Origin: Chryseobacterium cucumeris | GTDB taxonomy: Bacteria; Bacteroidota; Bacteroidia; Flavobacteriales; Weeksellaceae | Length of the DNA stretch: 64,000 bases | Direction: 5' to 3' | Assembly (NCBI RefSeq): GCF_016775705.1 | Contig: NZ_CP068760.1 | Span: 1,612,001 to 1,676,000 of the forward strand | Shown here: positions 16,290-25,355 of the stretch, piece by piece | Layout of the letters: each line of letters begins with the position of its first letter | Numbering within the stretch: the stretch's first letter is position 1 | The notes under the pieces: generated by a model | Told to the model about the DNA's origin: nothing | Databases searched by the model: none | What the model saw: the letters and a program-made list of their open reading frames with translations, nothing else | Position numbers and translations under genes: made by a program

Positions 16290-18017
16290 TTACCAAAATC
16301 TTACATACAAGGCGGTCAGTAAAAGCAGCGTCATCACAATCAAAACTAATGTCCTGTTGTCTACTTTAAACATTGCTACATCAATGGCAAAGGCTTTAGG
16401 GTTTACTTTTGGACCTGCAAGACTGATCAGGATCATGGCAATTATGGTGATAAAAAACGACCATCCCATATTGATCAGGAAAGGAATTTCGGTAATGGTA
16501 TGAACCACCCCATTTTCCAGCTTTTCATAAGTGAATGCTGTGTACATCCACGTCTCTTTCCCGAAAATTTCAACGGCAAAACTGTTGAAGAAAATAGCCA
16601 GGACAAATCCTAAAATCACCCCTACCAAAGCAGCTATGCCAGTCGTTCTTTTCCAGAACATCCCCAGAAGGAACATGGCAAAAACTCCCGGACTGATAAA
16701 GCCTGTATATTTCTGGATAAATGTGAAACCTCCTTCACCACCAATTCCTAAAACATCTGTCCAGGTAAAGGCCAGTGCTGCCATCATGGCGATAATAATT
16801 ACCCAGCGGCCTGTTCTCACCATCTGAATTTCGGTGGCATCTGTTTTAAGGTATTTTTTATAGATATCCAACGTAAAAATGGTTGAAATACTGTTTACTT
16901 TTCCTGCCAGTGAAGCTACAATCGCTGCCGTCAAAGCGGCAATAGCCAATCCTTTCAATCCTACTGGTAAGAATCCCAATATTGCAGAATATGCCCCATC
17001 TTTCACTCCGTTGAATCCAGGAAGGTGTCCTTTGGAATATAAAACATAAGCAGCAATTCCCGGAAGCATTACGATTACAGGCATGAATAATTTCAGAAAA
17101 CCTGCAAACAGAATTCCTGTTCTGGCTGTTTTCAGATCTGCTCCCAAAGCTCTTTGGGTGATGTACTGATTACAGCCCCAATAGTTCAGGTTAACAATCC
17201 ACTGACCGGCAAAATACATGGCCAGACCCGGTAACACCACATATTTCTGTACCTCAAGGTTCTGAGGCATTGCCAAAGTAGTAGTCGTAGTTGTTGGTTT
17301 TTGAAGAATCAGCTTAAAGTGCTGCGGAGCCTCATTGATCAGGGTATTGAATCCTGCCAGCGCATTTCCTACAGCGGCTCCGTTGATTCTCTGATCCACG
17401 ATCTGCAACGCCATATACACCGTTGCAAAACCTCCGATAATAAGGACAGCCACCTGTATAACGTCTGTATATCCAATTACTTTCATTCCTCCGAGACCAA
17501 TCAGAAGGGCCATAAGCAAAAGAGCGATCATAATACCGTGAAGATGTTCTCCTCCTAATAAAGTATCAATGGCAAGAGCTCCAAGGTAAAGAATGGAAGT
17601 AAGATTCACGATAACATACAGAAACAGCCAGAATACTGCCATGATGAGTGAAACAGATTTGTTATACCTTCTTTCCAGAAACTGGGGCATGGTATAAATC
17701 TTATTTTTAAGATAGATCGGAATAAACCAGACTGCGATAATGATCAGTGCAACGGCAGCAATCCATTCGTAAGCGGCAACAGCGATTCCGACAAAGAAAC
17801 CTTCACCGCTCATTCCAATAAACTGCTCAGCGGAAATATTGGAGGCAATTAAGCTGGCTCCGATCGCCCACCATGTCAAAGATCCTTCCGCAAGGAAATA
17901 ATCCTTACTTCCTGTAGATTCGGATTTTTTCTTTTTATAGATCCATAATCCGTAAGAAGCTACCACTACAAAATAGATCAGGAATATGATGATATCAATA
18001 GTTGCTAATTTTCCCAT
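16290..18017 (-). CDS. Sodium/solute symporter (SSS family), probable arabinose or pentose importer
   Basis: Inner-membrane carrier of the SGLT type, 575 residues with about 14 hydrophobic segments. The SSS signature is visible as SLIASNISAEQFIGMSGEGFF (about 56-76) with AYEWIAA following, and GLKGLAIAALTAAIVASLAGKVNSISTIFTLDIYKKY in the second half, which is the classic sodium-site helix region of SGLT proteins. It is the last gene of the leftward araB-araD-araA-epimerase operon, only 3 bp after the epimerase stop, so import of L-arabinose (possibly also galactose or xylose) is the natural inference. Two extra stretches, around IYLKNK and the long loop between about 215 and 270, are normal for this branch. 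The family is certain, the substrate is not. Confidence 0.9.
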   Translation of the reverse strand: MGKLATIDIIIFLIYFVVVASYGLWIYKKKKSESTGSKDYFLAEGSLTWWAIGASLIASNISAEQFIGMSGEGFFVGIAVAAYEWIAAVALIIIAVWFIPIYLKNKIYTMPQFLERRYNKSVSLIMAVFWLFLYVIVNLTSILYLGALAIDTLLGGEHLHGIMIALLLMALLIGLGGMKVIGYTDVIQVAVLIIGGFATVYMALQIVDQRINGAAVGNALAGFNTLINEAPQHFKLILQKPTTTTTTLAMPQNLEVQKYVVLPGLAMYFAGQWIVNLNYWGCNQYITQRALGADLKTARTGILFAGFLKLFMPVIVMLPGIAAYVLYSKGHLPGFNGVKDGAYSAILGFLPVGLKGLAIAALTAAIVASLAGKVNSISTIFTLDIYKKYLKTDATEIQMVRTGRWVIIIAMMAALAFTWTDVLGIGGEGGFTFIQKYTGFISPGVFAMFLLGMFWKRTTGIAALVGVILGFVLAIFFNSFAVEIFGKETWMYTAFTYEKLENGVVHTITEIPFLINMGWSFFITIIAMILISLAGPKVNPKAFAIDVAMFKVDNRTLVLIVMTLLLLTALYVRFW

Positions 18018-18020
18018 AGT

Positions 18021-19178
18021 TTACTTTTTTACGGAGAATTTATAGATGGTTTTCGAGTGGTATTTCTGTCCGGGCTTCAATTCTGTAGAAGGAAAAGAAG
18101 GCTGGTTCGGTGAATCCGGGAAGTGCTGTGTTTCTAAGCAGAACCCTGTTCTGAATTCATTTTTACCACCGGTTTTGGTATCAAACTTTCCGTCAAGAAA
18201 ATTTCCGGAATAAAACTGCACACCGGGTTCATCTGTGAAGACTTCCATTAATCTTCCTGTTCCCTGGTGATACACTTTTGCGATACTTCTCAAACCTTTT
18301 CCATTCAAAATCCAGTTATGGTCATATCCTTTTCCTTTTTTCAGCTGATCATCATCTGCACTGATATCTTTTCCGATAGACTTTGAAACCGTAAAATCAA
18401 AAGGAGTTCCTTTTACTGCTTTCTGTTCACCGGTAGGAATCAAGGTTTCATTCACCGGAAGAAAATGATCTGCATTAATCTGCAGTTCATGATCGGTAAT
18501 CGTTTTAGTAAAATTTCCTGACAGGTTAAAATAGGAATGCTGGGTAAGATTCACTACAGTAGGCTTATCTGTTTCAGCTTCATACGAAATTTCCAATGCA
18601 TTGTCGTCTGTAAGCGTGTAAAAAACGGTTGTTGTTAATTTCCCCGGATATCCTTCTTCACCATCTGCACTGGTATAAGATAATTTCAATGTCGGAAATT
18701 TTGCATCTTTTACGACTTCAATATTCCAGAATCTGGTGTGAAACCCTTCTTTTCCTCCGTGAAGGCTGTTAGGGCCATCATTTTTGTTGATTTCATAGGT
18801 TTTGCCATCGAGTGTAAATTGGGCATTGGCAATTCTGTTGCCGTATCTTCCGATCAAAGCACCGAAATAATAAGGGTTTCCATCGAAATATCCTTCAGGT
18901 TTTGTAAAACCCAGAACCACGTCTTCATATTTCCCGTTCTTATCAGGAGCAGTTAAAGAAGTGATAATCCCGCCGAAGTTGATGACTTCAACTTTCATCC
19001 CGTTTTTATTGCTTAATGTGTATTTTTTAATAGAATCGCCTTTGGGCGTCACTCCATAGTCTGAAGTTTGAACATTCTCCATTTTTCCTGAAATATCCTG
19101 TTTGTTATTTTCTTTTCTGCAGCCGAAAATAATTAAAAATAATAAAATAAAAATGCCGTTATATGTTGTTTTTTTCAT
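18021..19178 (-). CDS. Aldose 1-epimerase, lipoprotein form
   Basis: Interconverts alpha and beta anomers of free sugars (GalM-like). 385 residues. Unlike cytoplasmic GalM it begins with a lipoprotein signal ending at Cys20 (ILLFLIIFGC-RKEN), so it should be anchored facing the periplasm or outside. Catalytic features are present: NRIANAQFTLDGKTYEINKNDGPNSLHGG with the active-site Asn/His, LTQHSYFNLSG with the second His, and FCLETQHFPDSPNQPSFPS with the catalytic Glu. It sits between araA and the SSS symporter with 27- and 3-bp gaps. There it likely speeds mutarotation of arabinose released outside so the carrier sees its preferred anomer. Family firm; physiological substrate inferred. Confidence 0.92.
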   Translation of the reverse strand: MKKTTYNGIFILLFLIIFGCRKENNKQDISGKMENVQTSDYGVTPKGDSIKKYTLSNKNGMKVEVINFGGIITSLTAPDKNGKYEDVVLGFTKPEGYFDGNPYYFGALIGRYGNRIANAQFTLDGKTYEINKNDGPNSLHGGKEGFHTRFWNIEVVKDAKFPTLKLSYTSADGEEGYPGKLTTTVFYTLTDDNALEISYEAETDKPTVVNLTQHSYFNLSGNFTKTITDHELQINADHFLPVNETLIPTGEQKAVKGTPFDFTVSKSIGKDISADDDQLKKGKGYDHNWILNGKGLRSIAKVYHQGTGRLMEVFTDEPGVQFYSGNFLDGKFDTKTGGKNEFRTGFCLETQHFPDSPNQPSFPSTELKPGQKYHSKTIYKFSVKK

Positions 19179-19205
19179 AATTATTTACATATTTTTTACA
19201 ATTAA

Positions 19206-20702
19206 TTAACGATAATACATTTCATTCCAACGAAGTGTATTTTTAAAATCACGCATTCTGGTATCTTCATCAATGACTAATGATTCAATTCCTGCTATTT
19301 CAGCAAAATCTTCCAGCTGTTCTGCCGAAATATTTTCACTGTAACATGTATGGTGTGCCCCTCCTGCCAATATCCAGGCTTCTGCGGCTGTGTATAAATC
19401 AGGAAGAGGTTTCCATAAGACTCTTGCTACCGGAAGTTCTGGCAGCTCTTCTGTAATTTCCAATGCTCTGGTTTTGTTGATCAGCAGCCTGAAATGGTTT
19501 CCAAAGTCCATCAGGGCAGCGTTCAGGGAATCAATATTTCCTCGGGAATTAAAAACAAGACGAACCGGATCTGCTTTTCCTCCGATTCCCAGCGGATGTA
19601 TCTCACATGAAGGTTTCCCGGCGGCCAGCACAGGATCTACTTCCAGCATATGGGAGCCTAAAATAGAAGGATTGGAAGGGTCTAAATGATAGGTATAATC
19701 TTCCATAAAGGCATTCCCACCTTCAAGACCCTGTCCCATTGTTTTCATGGCACGTACGAGCGCTGCGGTTTTCCAGTCTCCTTCGCCTGCAAATCCGTAT
19801 CCTTTCTGCATCAGGCGCTGTACGGCAATTCCAGGCAGCTGTTCCAGCCCGTGAAGGTCTTCAAAAGTATCAGAGAATCCTTTAAATCCACCGTCTTTTA
19901 AAAACTTCTCAAGGCCCAATTCAATTTTTGCAGCGGTGTGCAGCGAACTTCTGTTGGCTCCTCCTTCCAAAAGAGATGCAGCCATGTGATAAGAAGATTC
20001 ATATTCTTCCATCAGGCTTTTTATTTCTCCTTCGCTTACTGAATTGATAACTCCGACAAGATCACCAATTCCCCAGGTATTGACTGAAAAACCGAACCGG
20101 GTTTCAGCTTCCACTTTATCTCCATCTGTAACAGCTACAAATCGCATATTATCTCCGAAACGTGCAAATTTAGCTCCCTGCCAGTCGTCCCAGCCTGCAG
20201 CAACGCGGCTCCAGTCACCGATCTGCTTCTGAACTCTTTCTTCTGACCAGTGCCCTACCACTACTTTTCTGTTTTTTCTGAGTCTGCTCACCATAAAACC
20301 AAATTCACGGTCTCCGTGAGCAGCCTGGTTAAGATTCATAAAATCCATATCCATGGTAGACCACGGAATATCTCTGTTGAATTGGGTATGCAGATGCAGA
20401 AGAGGCTTCTGTAAAATTTTTAGCCCTCTGATCCACATTTTAGCGGGTGAAAAAGTATGCATCCACGTAATTACTCCTATACAGTTTTCTGCATGATTGG
20501 CTGCTGCAATGGTTTCAAATATCTCTTCGGTAGTTTTTACCGTTGGCTTTACAATAACTTTTACCGGGATGAAAGAAGATTTTTCAAGTTCTGCCACAAT
20601 TTTCTGTGAGTGTTCTGCTACCTGTGCCAGTGTTTCTGGTCCGTATAAATGCTGACTTCCTGTGATGAACCAGACTTCTTTGGTATTGAGAGGTGTTAAC
20701 AT
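19206..20702 (-). CDS. araA: L-arabinose isomerase
   Basis: Converts L-arabinose to L-ribulose in the cytoplasm using a divalent metal. 498 residues, standard length, starting [21 protein letters not shown], the typical AraA N-terminus. [45 protein letters not shown] and [17 protein letters not shown] are characteristic. The metal-site residues are seen in [13 protein letters not shown] and [10 protein letters not shown], with the C-terminal HHTCYS His. It lies between araD (39 bp upstream) and the lipoprotein epimerase in the leftward arabinose operon controlled by the operator before araB. Confidence 0.97.
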   Translation of the reverse strand: MLTPLNTKEVWFITGSQHLYGPETLAQVAEHSQKIVAELEKSSFIPVKVIVKPTVKTTEEIFETIAAANHAENCIGVITWMHTFSPAKMWIRGLKILQKPLLHLHTQFNRDIPWSTMDMDFMNLNQAAHGDREFGFMVSRLRKNRKVVVGHWSEERVQKQIGDWSRVAAGWDDWQGAKFARFGDNMRFVAVTDGDKVEAETRFGFSVNTWGIGDLVGVINSVSEGEIKSLMEEYESSYHMAASLLEGGANRSSLHTAAKIELGLEKFLKDGGFKGFSDTFEDLHGLEQLPGIAVQRLMQKGYGFAGEGDWKTAALVRAMKTMGQGLEGGNAFMEDYTYHLDPSNPSILGSHMLEVDPVLAAGKPSCEIHPLGIGGKADPVRLVFNSRGNIDSLNAALMDFGNHFRLLINKTRALEITEELPELPVARVLWKPLPDLYTAAEAWILAGGAHHTCYSENISAEQLEDFAEIAGIESLVIDEDTRMRDFKNTLRWNEMYYR

Positions 20703-20741
20703 AGTTTTGTTGATCGTTAATAGTTGTTTATCTTAAAGTGT

Positions 20742-21452
20742 TTAGTGTTTAAATTCCTGTCCGTAGTAGGCATTCTTGCCGTGCTTACGTTCATAATGTT
20801 TTTTGATAAGTGAGTCTTTCAGACGTTCCGCCTCAGGATTGATCTGTCTGGTGAGATAAGCCATTTCGGCAATGGTCTCCAGCACTTTGCTGTTGTAGAC
20901 TGCTTTCTCAGCATTTTTTCCCCAGGTAAACGGACCGTGATTGCCGATAAGAACCATTTCCACTTCTTCCGGAGAGAGCTGTTTTTCTTTAAAGCATTCC
21001 AGAATCTGTATTCCTGTGTTGTATTCGTAGTTTCCTTCGATCAGCTCATCCCGCATCGGTGGAGCGCAGGGAATATCTGTTGTTAAATGGTCTGCATGGG
21101 TGGTCCCGAAAACAGGAATATCCATTTGTGCCTGTGCCCACGCCACGGAATAGATCGCATGAGTGTGGGAAATTCCACCGATGTTTTCCCAGTTTTTGTA
21201 CAGGTAAGCATGGGTCTTGGTATCGGAAGAAGGTCTGAGCCTGCCTTCAATGACATTGGCATCAAAATCTAAAATCACCATATCTTCCGGCTTTAAAATA
21301 TCATAAGGTACACCGCTTGGTTTAATGGCAAAAATCCCCTTATCGCGGTCTACAGCGCTTACATTTCCGAAGGTATAGACCACCAGCTTCAGGGCATCCA
21401 GCTGCATATTCGCTTCATAACATTCTCTTTGGAGTTCTTTATAGGTATTCAT
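20742..21452 (-). CDS. araD: L-ribulose-5-phosphate 4-epimerase
   Basis: Class II aldolase-fold zinc enzyme converting L-ribulose-5-phosphate to D-xylulose-5-phosphate, the last specific step of arabinose breakdown. 236 residues, standard length. Zinc ligands appear in GGISHTHAIYSVAWAQA (His-x-His) and further on in LIGNHGPFTWGKNAE; PVFGTTHADHLTTDIPC is typical of AraD/SgbE. The N-terminal region has VSAVDRDKGIFAIKPSGVPYD, the usual substrate loop. It is the second gene of the arabinose operon, 33 bp after araB and 39 bp before araA. Its product joins the xylA/xylB route at xylulose-5-phosphate. Confidence 0.96.
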   Translation of the reverse strand: MNTYKELQRECYEANMQLDALKLVVYTFGNVSAVDRDKGIFAIKPSGVPYDILKPEDMVILDFDANVIEGRLRPSSDTKTHAYLYKNWENIGGISHTHAIYSVAWAQAQMDIPVFGTTHADHLTTDIPCAPPMRDELIEGNYEYNTGIQILECFKEKQLSPEEVEMVLIGNHGPFTWGKNAEKAVYNSKVLETIAEMAYLTRQINPEAERLKDSLIKKHYERKHGKNAYYGQEFKH

Positions 21453-21485
21453 TTTGAGTATTATTCAAAAGGTTAAAATGGAAAA

Positions 21486-23186
21486 TCAGGAGTTCTGAAG
21501 TTCTTTCCTGTTGTTTTTCAGTCTGGTATTATATTCTACAAAATCAGCAAGCTTCTGGTATTGCTGCATTAGTTCTCTGTAGTGCTGCACTTCTTCGGCT
21601 TTCGGCTGGTATTCCGCTTCAAATCCGGAGCCCATTTTCATACTGGCTTCCTGTACAGTCGGATAAATTCCTGCTGATACAGCTGCATAAACTGCGGCTC
21701 CCAAAGCAGGAGTCTGGTCTGAAGCAGCTACTGCAATAGGCATATCCAGAACATTAGCGAGTGTCTGCATAATAAATGGTGATTTCCTTGCCACTCCTCC
21801 AATTCCGATCACTTTATTGATTTTCACACCTTCCTCCTCAAAACGGTCAACGATCTTCTTAGCTCCGAAACAAATAGCATTGACTAAAGCTTTGAAAATA
21901 TGGGGTGCTTTTGTTCCCAGAGAAAGCTGGCTGATCGCTGCCTTAAGTTCCTGATCTGCATCCGGTGTTCTTCTTCCGTTTACCCAGTCCAAGGCAACCG
22001 GAACGGCATCGGAAAGAGGAATTTTTTCTGCTTCAAGGGTTAATTTTCTGATAAGTCCGGCCTCCATTTCTTCAGCGAGCTTTGTCTTCTGCTCCTCTGA
22101 AATACTTTCGGAATGTATCATCACCTGGTGAACCGGCCACATCAGAATATCTTTATACCATGCCAGAACATCTCCAAAGGCGGACTGCCCTGCTTCAAGT
22201 CCTATCAATCCGGGAATTACGGAGCCATCAACCTGACCGCAGATTCCTTTTACGGTTGTATCTCCAATAGCTTCTTGTGAGGCCACCATAATGTCACAGG
22301 TGGAAGTTCCCATGATCCTGATCAGTGTATTTTCTTCCACCTTTGCTCCCACTGCGCCTGAATGGGCATCAAAAGTTCCTACCGTAATAATGGTTTTGGT
22401 GGTAAGACCGGTTTTTGCGGCCCATTCTTCATTCAGGTAGCCGGCAATTTCATCTGAAGTATAGGTTTCACGGTATAATCTTCCTCTGAGCGCTCCCAGA
22501 GAAGGATCTAGCCTGTTGAGAAATTCTTCGGAAGGCAGGCCGTCCCACGACTCATGCCACATGGCTTTGTGACCGGCAGCACAACGGCTTCTTTTGAATG
22601 TTGCCAGGTCTTTATGATCTGATAAAAGGAAAGTCAGATAATCACAGTGCTCCATCCAGCTATAAGCAGCATTTTTTACCCCTGCATCCACTCTGCTGAT
22701 GTGCAGTATTTTGGCCCAGAACCATTCTGAGGAGTAAATACCGCCTTCATATTTTGTATAATCTTCTCCACCCCAGGTTCTTGCAAGGGTATTGATTTCT
22801 TCAGCTTCGCGGATAGCGGTATGGTCTTTCCATAAAACCATCATGGCATTCGGATTCTCTTCAAATCCCGGAACCAGTGCTAAGGCTACTCCATCACTTG
22901 TTACTGGTAACGGTGAAGAGCCTGTAGTATCAATGCAGATACTAACAATCTGCTCTGCCGGTATCCCGCTTTCTCTTACAACTTCTGAAATAGTTTTCTC
23001 CAGACCTTCAATATGATCTGAAGGATGCTGTCTGAAACTATTAGCTGAGGGATTACAGAATTTACCTTCTTTCCATCTTTGATAATAGCTGACTGAAGAA
23101 GTTATTTCAGAACCGTTTTCAGTGTCAATAAGAACGGCCCGTACGGAATCTGTACCGTAGTCCAGCCCGATAACATATTTTTTCAT
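21486..23186 (-). CDS. araB: Ribulokinase
   Basis: FGGY-family kinase that phosphorylates L-ribulose. 566 residues, the long AraB form (xylulokinases are near 490). The start KKYVIGLDYGTDSVRAVLID is the first phosphate-binding loop. CIDTTGSSPLPVTSDG, MMVLWKDHTA and CAAGHKAMWHESWDGLPSEEFL are AraB signatures, and IGIGGVARKSPFIMQTLANVLDMPI is the adenosine-binding region. It is the first gene of the arabinose operon. A promoter with an AraR-type operator lies 56-98 bp upstream (23242-23284), in the gap after the GH51 gene, so the operon can be expressed separately from GH3-GH51. Confidence 0.97.
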   Translation of the reverse strand: MKKYVIGLDYGTDSVRAVLIDTENGSEITSSVSYYQRWKEGKFCNPSANSFRQHPSDHIEGLEKTISEVVRESGIPAEQIVSICIDTTGSSPLPVTSDGVALALVPGFEENPNAMMVLWKDHTAIREAEEINTLARTWGGEDYTKYEGGIYSSEWFWAKILHISRVDAGVKNAAYSWMEHCDYLTFLLSDHKDLATFKRSRCAAGHKAMWHESWDGLPSEEFLNRLDPSLGALRGRLYRETYTSDEIAGYLNEEWAAKTGLTTKTIITVGTFDAHSGAVGAKVEENTLIRIMGTSTCDIMVASQEAIGDTTVKGICGQVDGSVIPGLIGLEAGQSAFGDVLAWYKDILMWPVHQVMIHSESISEEQKTKLAEEMEAGLIRKLTLEAEKIPLSDAVPVALDWVNGRRTPDADQELKAAISQLSLGTKAPHIFKALVNAICFGAKKIVDRFEEEGVKINKVIGIGGVARKSPFIMQTLANVLDMPIAVAASDQTPALGAAVYAAVSAGIYPTVQEASMKMGSGFEAEYQPKAEEVQHYRELMQQYQKLADFVEYNTRLKNNRKELQNS

Positions 23187-23241
23187 GGTGGTGAAACGTT
23201 TTTGATTATTGAGATTTTAAATTCTCCTGATGAGATAAAAA

Positions 23242-23284
23242 CAAATATAAGATTCTATTTTAAATAAATGTAAAAAACACACTT
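23242..23284 (-). promoter_or_regulatory. araB promoter with AraR-type operator
   Basis: Minus-strand -7 element TATATTTG at 23249-23242 and operator AAATGT-AAAAAAC-ACACTT at 23266-23284. The 16 bp between them and the flanking bases are nearly identical to the GH3 promoter (28357-28399), with only a few differences over about 45 bp. The operator covers the expected -33 position, as for a repressor. Confidence 0.8.
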
Positions 23285-23314
23285 ATTTTTTATAACATAC
23301 TATAAAACAGTATA

Positions 23315-25303
23315 TTAAATTATTTTTACCTTTAAAACAACCAAAGAATTGGCCGGAATTTCTGTTGAAATTTCACCTTTTTTAGCTTCTGAATTCTCCT
23401 CTTTGGGTTTCACAGGTTCAGCATCGAAGTTATTTTCACTAGAAAGCTGCGGGGCAGACAGAAGGATTTTGGTTATTTTCTTACCTATTTTCAAAGTTCC
23501 GGGGTTTATATTTACCGTTTTAGCCTGATTATCAGCATTGACCATTTTTATAATGATCTCATGAGTTTTTGCATCTTTTACTGCCGTAGCGTATAATTTT
23601 TCCTGGCCGGATACCGCTTTTCCGTTCCTTTCTATTTTCAGTACATCCGTTCCTTTATTGTTGGAGAATAATTTCTGAACATAATAATTCGGGGTCGCGT
23701 AGGATTTCAGATTATTGAACCAGATGAGATCGGGTGTCCACTGCCAGCCGTCAGCATGGGCAAAAAGCGGTGCGTAGGAAGTCATATAAACCACATCTGC
23801 ATTTCTTTCAAGACCGGTCATAAAAGCGGCTTCTGAAAGGGCCGTCAGCCAATTATTTTTGTTATCAGGTTTTACCACGCCTACAGACTGGGCAGCATAT
23901 TCTCCGGCAAAAACTTTTGGACCGGAACGGTCATACTGGTCGTATCTGCCTGCATTTTTCATAAACCATTCGGGAGAGTTGTAATAATGTTCATCTACAA
24001 TCTGTGCGTTAAGCTGCTTCAACTCTTTCCATCCATATTCGAAGAACTCGCCGTCGGGTGACGGTCCACTTCCGGAGATAATCTTAATGTCAGGATATTT
24101 TGCATGAATGGCTTTTTCAAATACTTTATAACGTTCGATATAATCTGCTCCCCATTGTTCATTTCCTACTCCGATAAATTTTAAATTAAAAGGCTTCGGA
24201 TGTCCCATTTCAGTACGGATTCTCCCCCATTTTGTTCCGGAATCTCCGTTGGCAAATTCAATCAGGTCAAGGGCATCCTGAATATAAGGATCAAGGTCTT
24301 CCATTTTCACCAGCTCTGCGGTATTGAACTGGCATGCCATTCCGCAGCTCAGAATAGGAACAGGTTCTGCAGCCAGATCTTCGGAAAGCTGGAAATATTC
24401 ATAAAATCCTAACCCGAAAGACTGCCCGTAATCCGGTGTAAGCCTGTGCGGAAATCCTGTACTCCATTTATTGATAAGGTATTCACGGTCTGCTATATTT
24501 CCTATTGTTTTTTTCCACTGATAGCGTTCTGCCAAAGTTCTTCCTTCTACAATACAGCCTCCAGGAAATCTCAAAAACCCGGGCTGCAGATCATATAGTT
24601 TCTGAACGAGGTCTTTTCGTAAACCTCCTTTTCTGCCTTTCCAGGTATCCTGCGGGAAGAGGGAGATCATATCCATGTTCACGATGCCATTTCCGGTAAA
24701 TGTAATCCGCAGTTTTGCTTTTTCTACAGTTTGTGGTGATTTGAAAACGGCTGTATACTTCTGCCATCCCTTTCCTTTTATGAGTGTAGAAACTGAAGAA
24801 ATTTCCTTTCCATTTTCATCAACAAGACTTGCATTTACCGTAGCAATATTTCCTGAAACATTCTCGAGATCAAAACTGAAATCATAATTTTCACCCTGAT
24901 GAATACCTATTCCTCTGAATCCTTCATTTTCGAGAATATAATTTTTATCGTTCAGAACAGTAATTCTTGCGTAATTTTTATTGGTTTTGGCAGGGTCAGA
25001 ATAAATGGTCAGAAACCCGGAATCCAGGTTAGGAGAAAGTGTTTTTGTGTTGGGCTGTTTCCATCCTGTAAATGGTTCGTCAAATTCAAAACTGCGGTTT
25101 TTAATCAGTTCAGCATACAATCCGCCATCTGCTGCAAAATTGATGTCTTCAAAAAAAATCCCGTACATGGTGGGCTGTATTTTAATAGGTGTAGAGGTTT
25201 CTTTCAGATCCAGGTTAAAGGTACGGACCGTATTATTCTGAGCCGAAAAAAAAGCAGCACTGAGGGAAATCGCGATGGAAAATATTTTATTTTTGGTTGT
25301 CAT
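23315..25303 (-). CDS. GH51 alpha-L-arabinofuranosidase
   Basis: Retaining exo-enzyme that releases arabinose from arabinoxylan or arabinan. 662 residues: signal peptide (1-21), an N-terminal strand, a beta-sandwich CBM4/9-like insertion (about 70-215, WKGRKGGLR closing it), the GH51 barrel with acid/base Glu382 in FIGVGNEQWG and nucleophile Glu468 in VFAGEYAAQ, and a C-terminal beta domain. GGCIVEGRTLAERYQWKKTIG is typical. The exported form with a sugar-binding insertion suits periplasmic or surface action, unlike the shorter cytoplasmic GH51 of many Firmicutes. It follows GH3 by 52 bp without a separate operator, so the two probably form one operon. The last 50 residues are Glu/Lys-rich (PVKPKEENSEAKKGE), likely a linker. 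Confidence 0.95.
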   Translation of the reverse strand: MTTKNKIFSIAISLSAAFFSAQNNTVRTFNLDLKETSTPIKIQPTMYGIFFEDINFAADGGLYAELIKNRSFEFDEPFTGWKQPNTKTLSPNLDSGFLTIYSDPAKTNKNYARITVLNDKNYILENEGFRGIGIHQGENYDFSFDLENVSGNIATVNASLVDENGKEISSVSTLIKGKGWQKYTAVFKSPQTVEKAKLRITFTGNGIVNMDMISLFPQDTWKGRKGGLRKDLVQKLYDLQPGFLRFPGGCIVEGRTLAERYQWKKTIGNIADREYLINKWSTGFPHRLTPDYGQSFGLGFYEYFQLSEDLAAEPVPILSCGMACQFNTAELVKMEDLDPYIQDALDLIEFANGDSGTKWGRIRTEMGHPKPFNLKFIGVGNEQWGADYIERYKVFEKAIHAKYPDIKIISGSGPSPDGEFFEYGWKELKQLNAQIVDEHYYNSPEWFMKNAGRYDQYDRSGPKVFAGEYAAQSVGVVKPDNKNNWLTALSEAAFMTGLERNADVVYMTSYAPLFAHADGWQWTPDLIWFNNLKSYATPNYYVQKLFSNNKGTDVLKIERNGKAVSGQEKLYATAVKDAKTHEIIIKMVNADNQAKTVNINPGTLKIGKKITKILLSAPQLSSENNFDAEPVKPKEENSEAKKGEISTEIPANSLVVLKVKII

Positions 25304-25355
25304 AGATCGTTATTTTGAAAACTAAAGCATGTCTCAATTTGTCTTGAATCAATTT

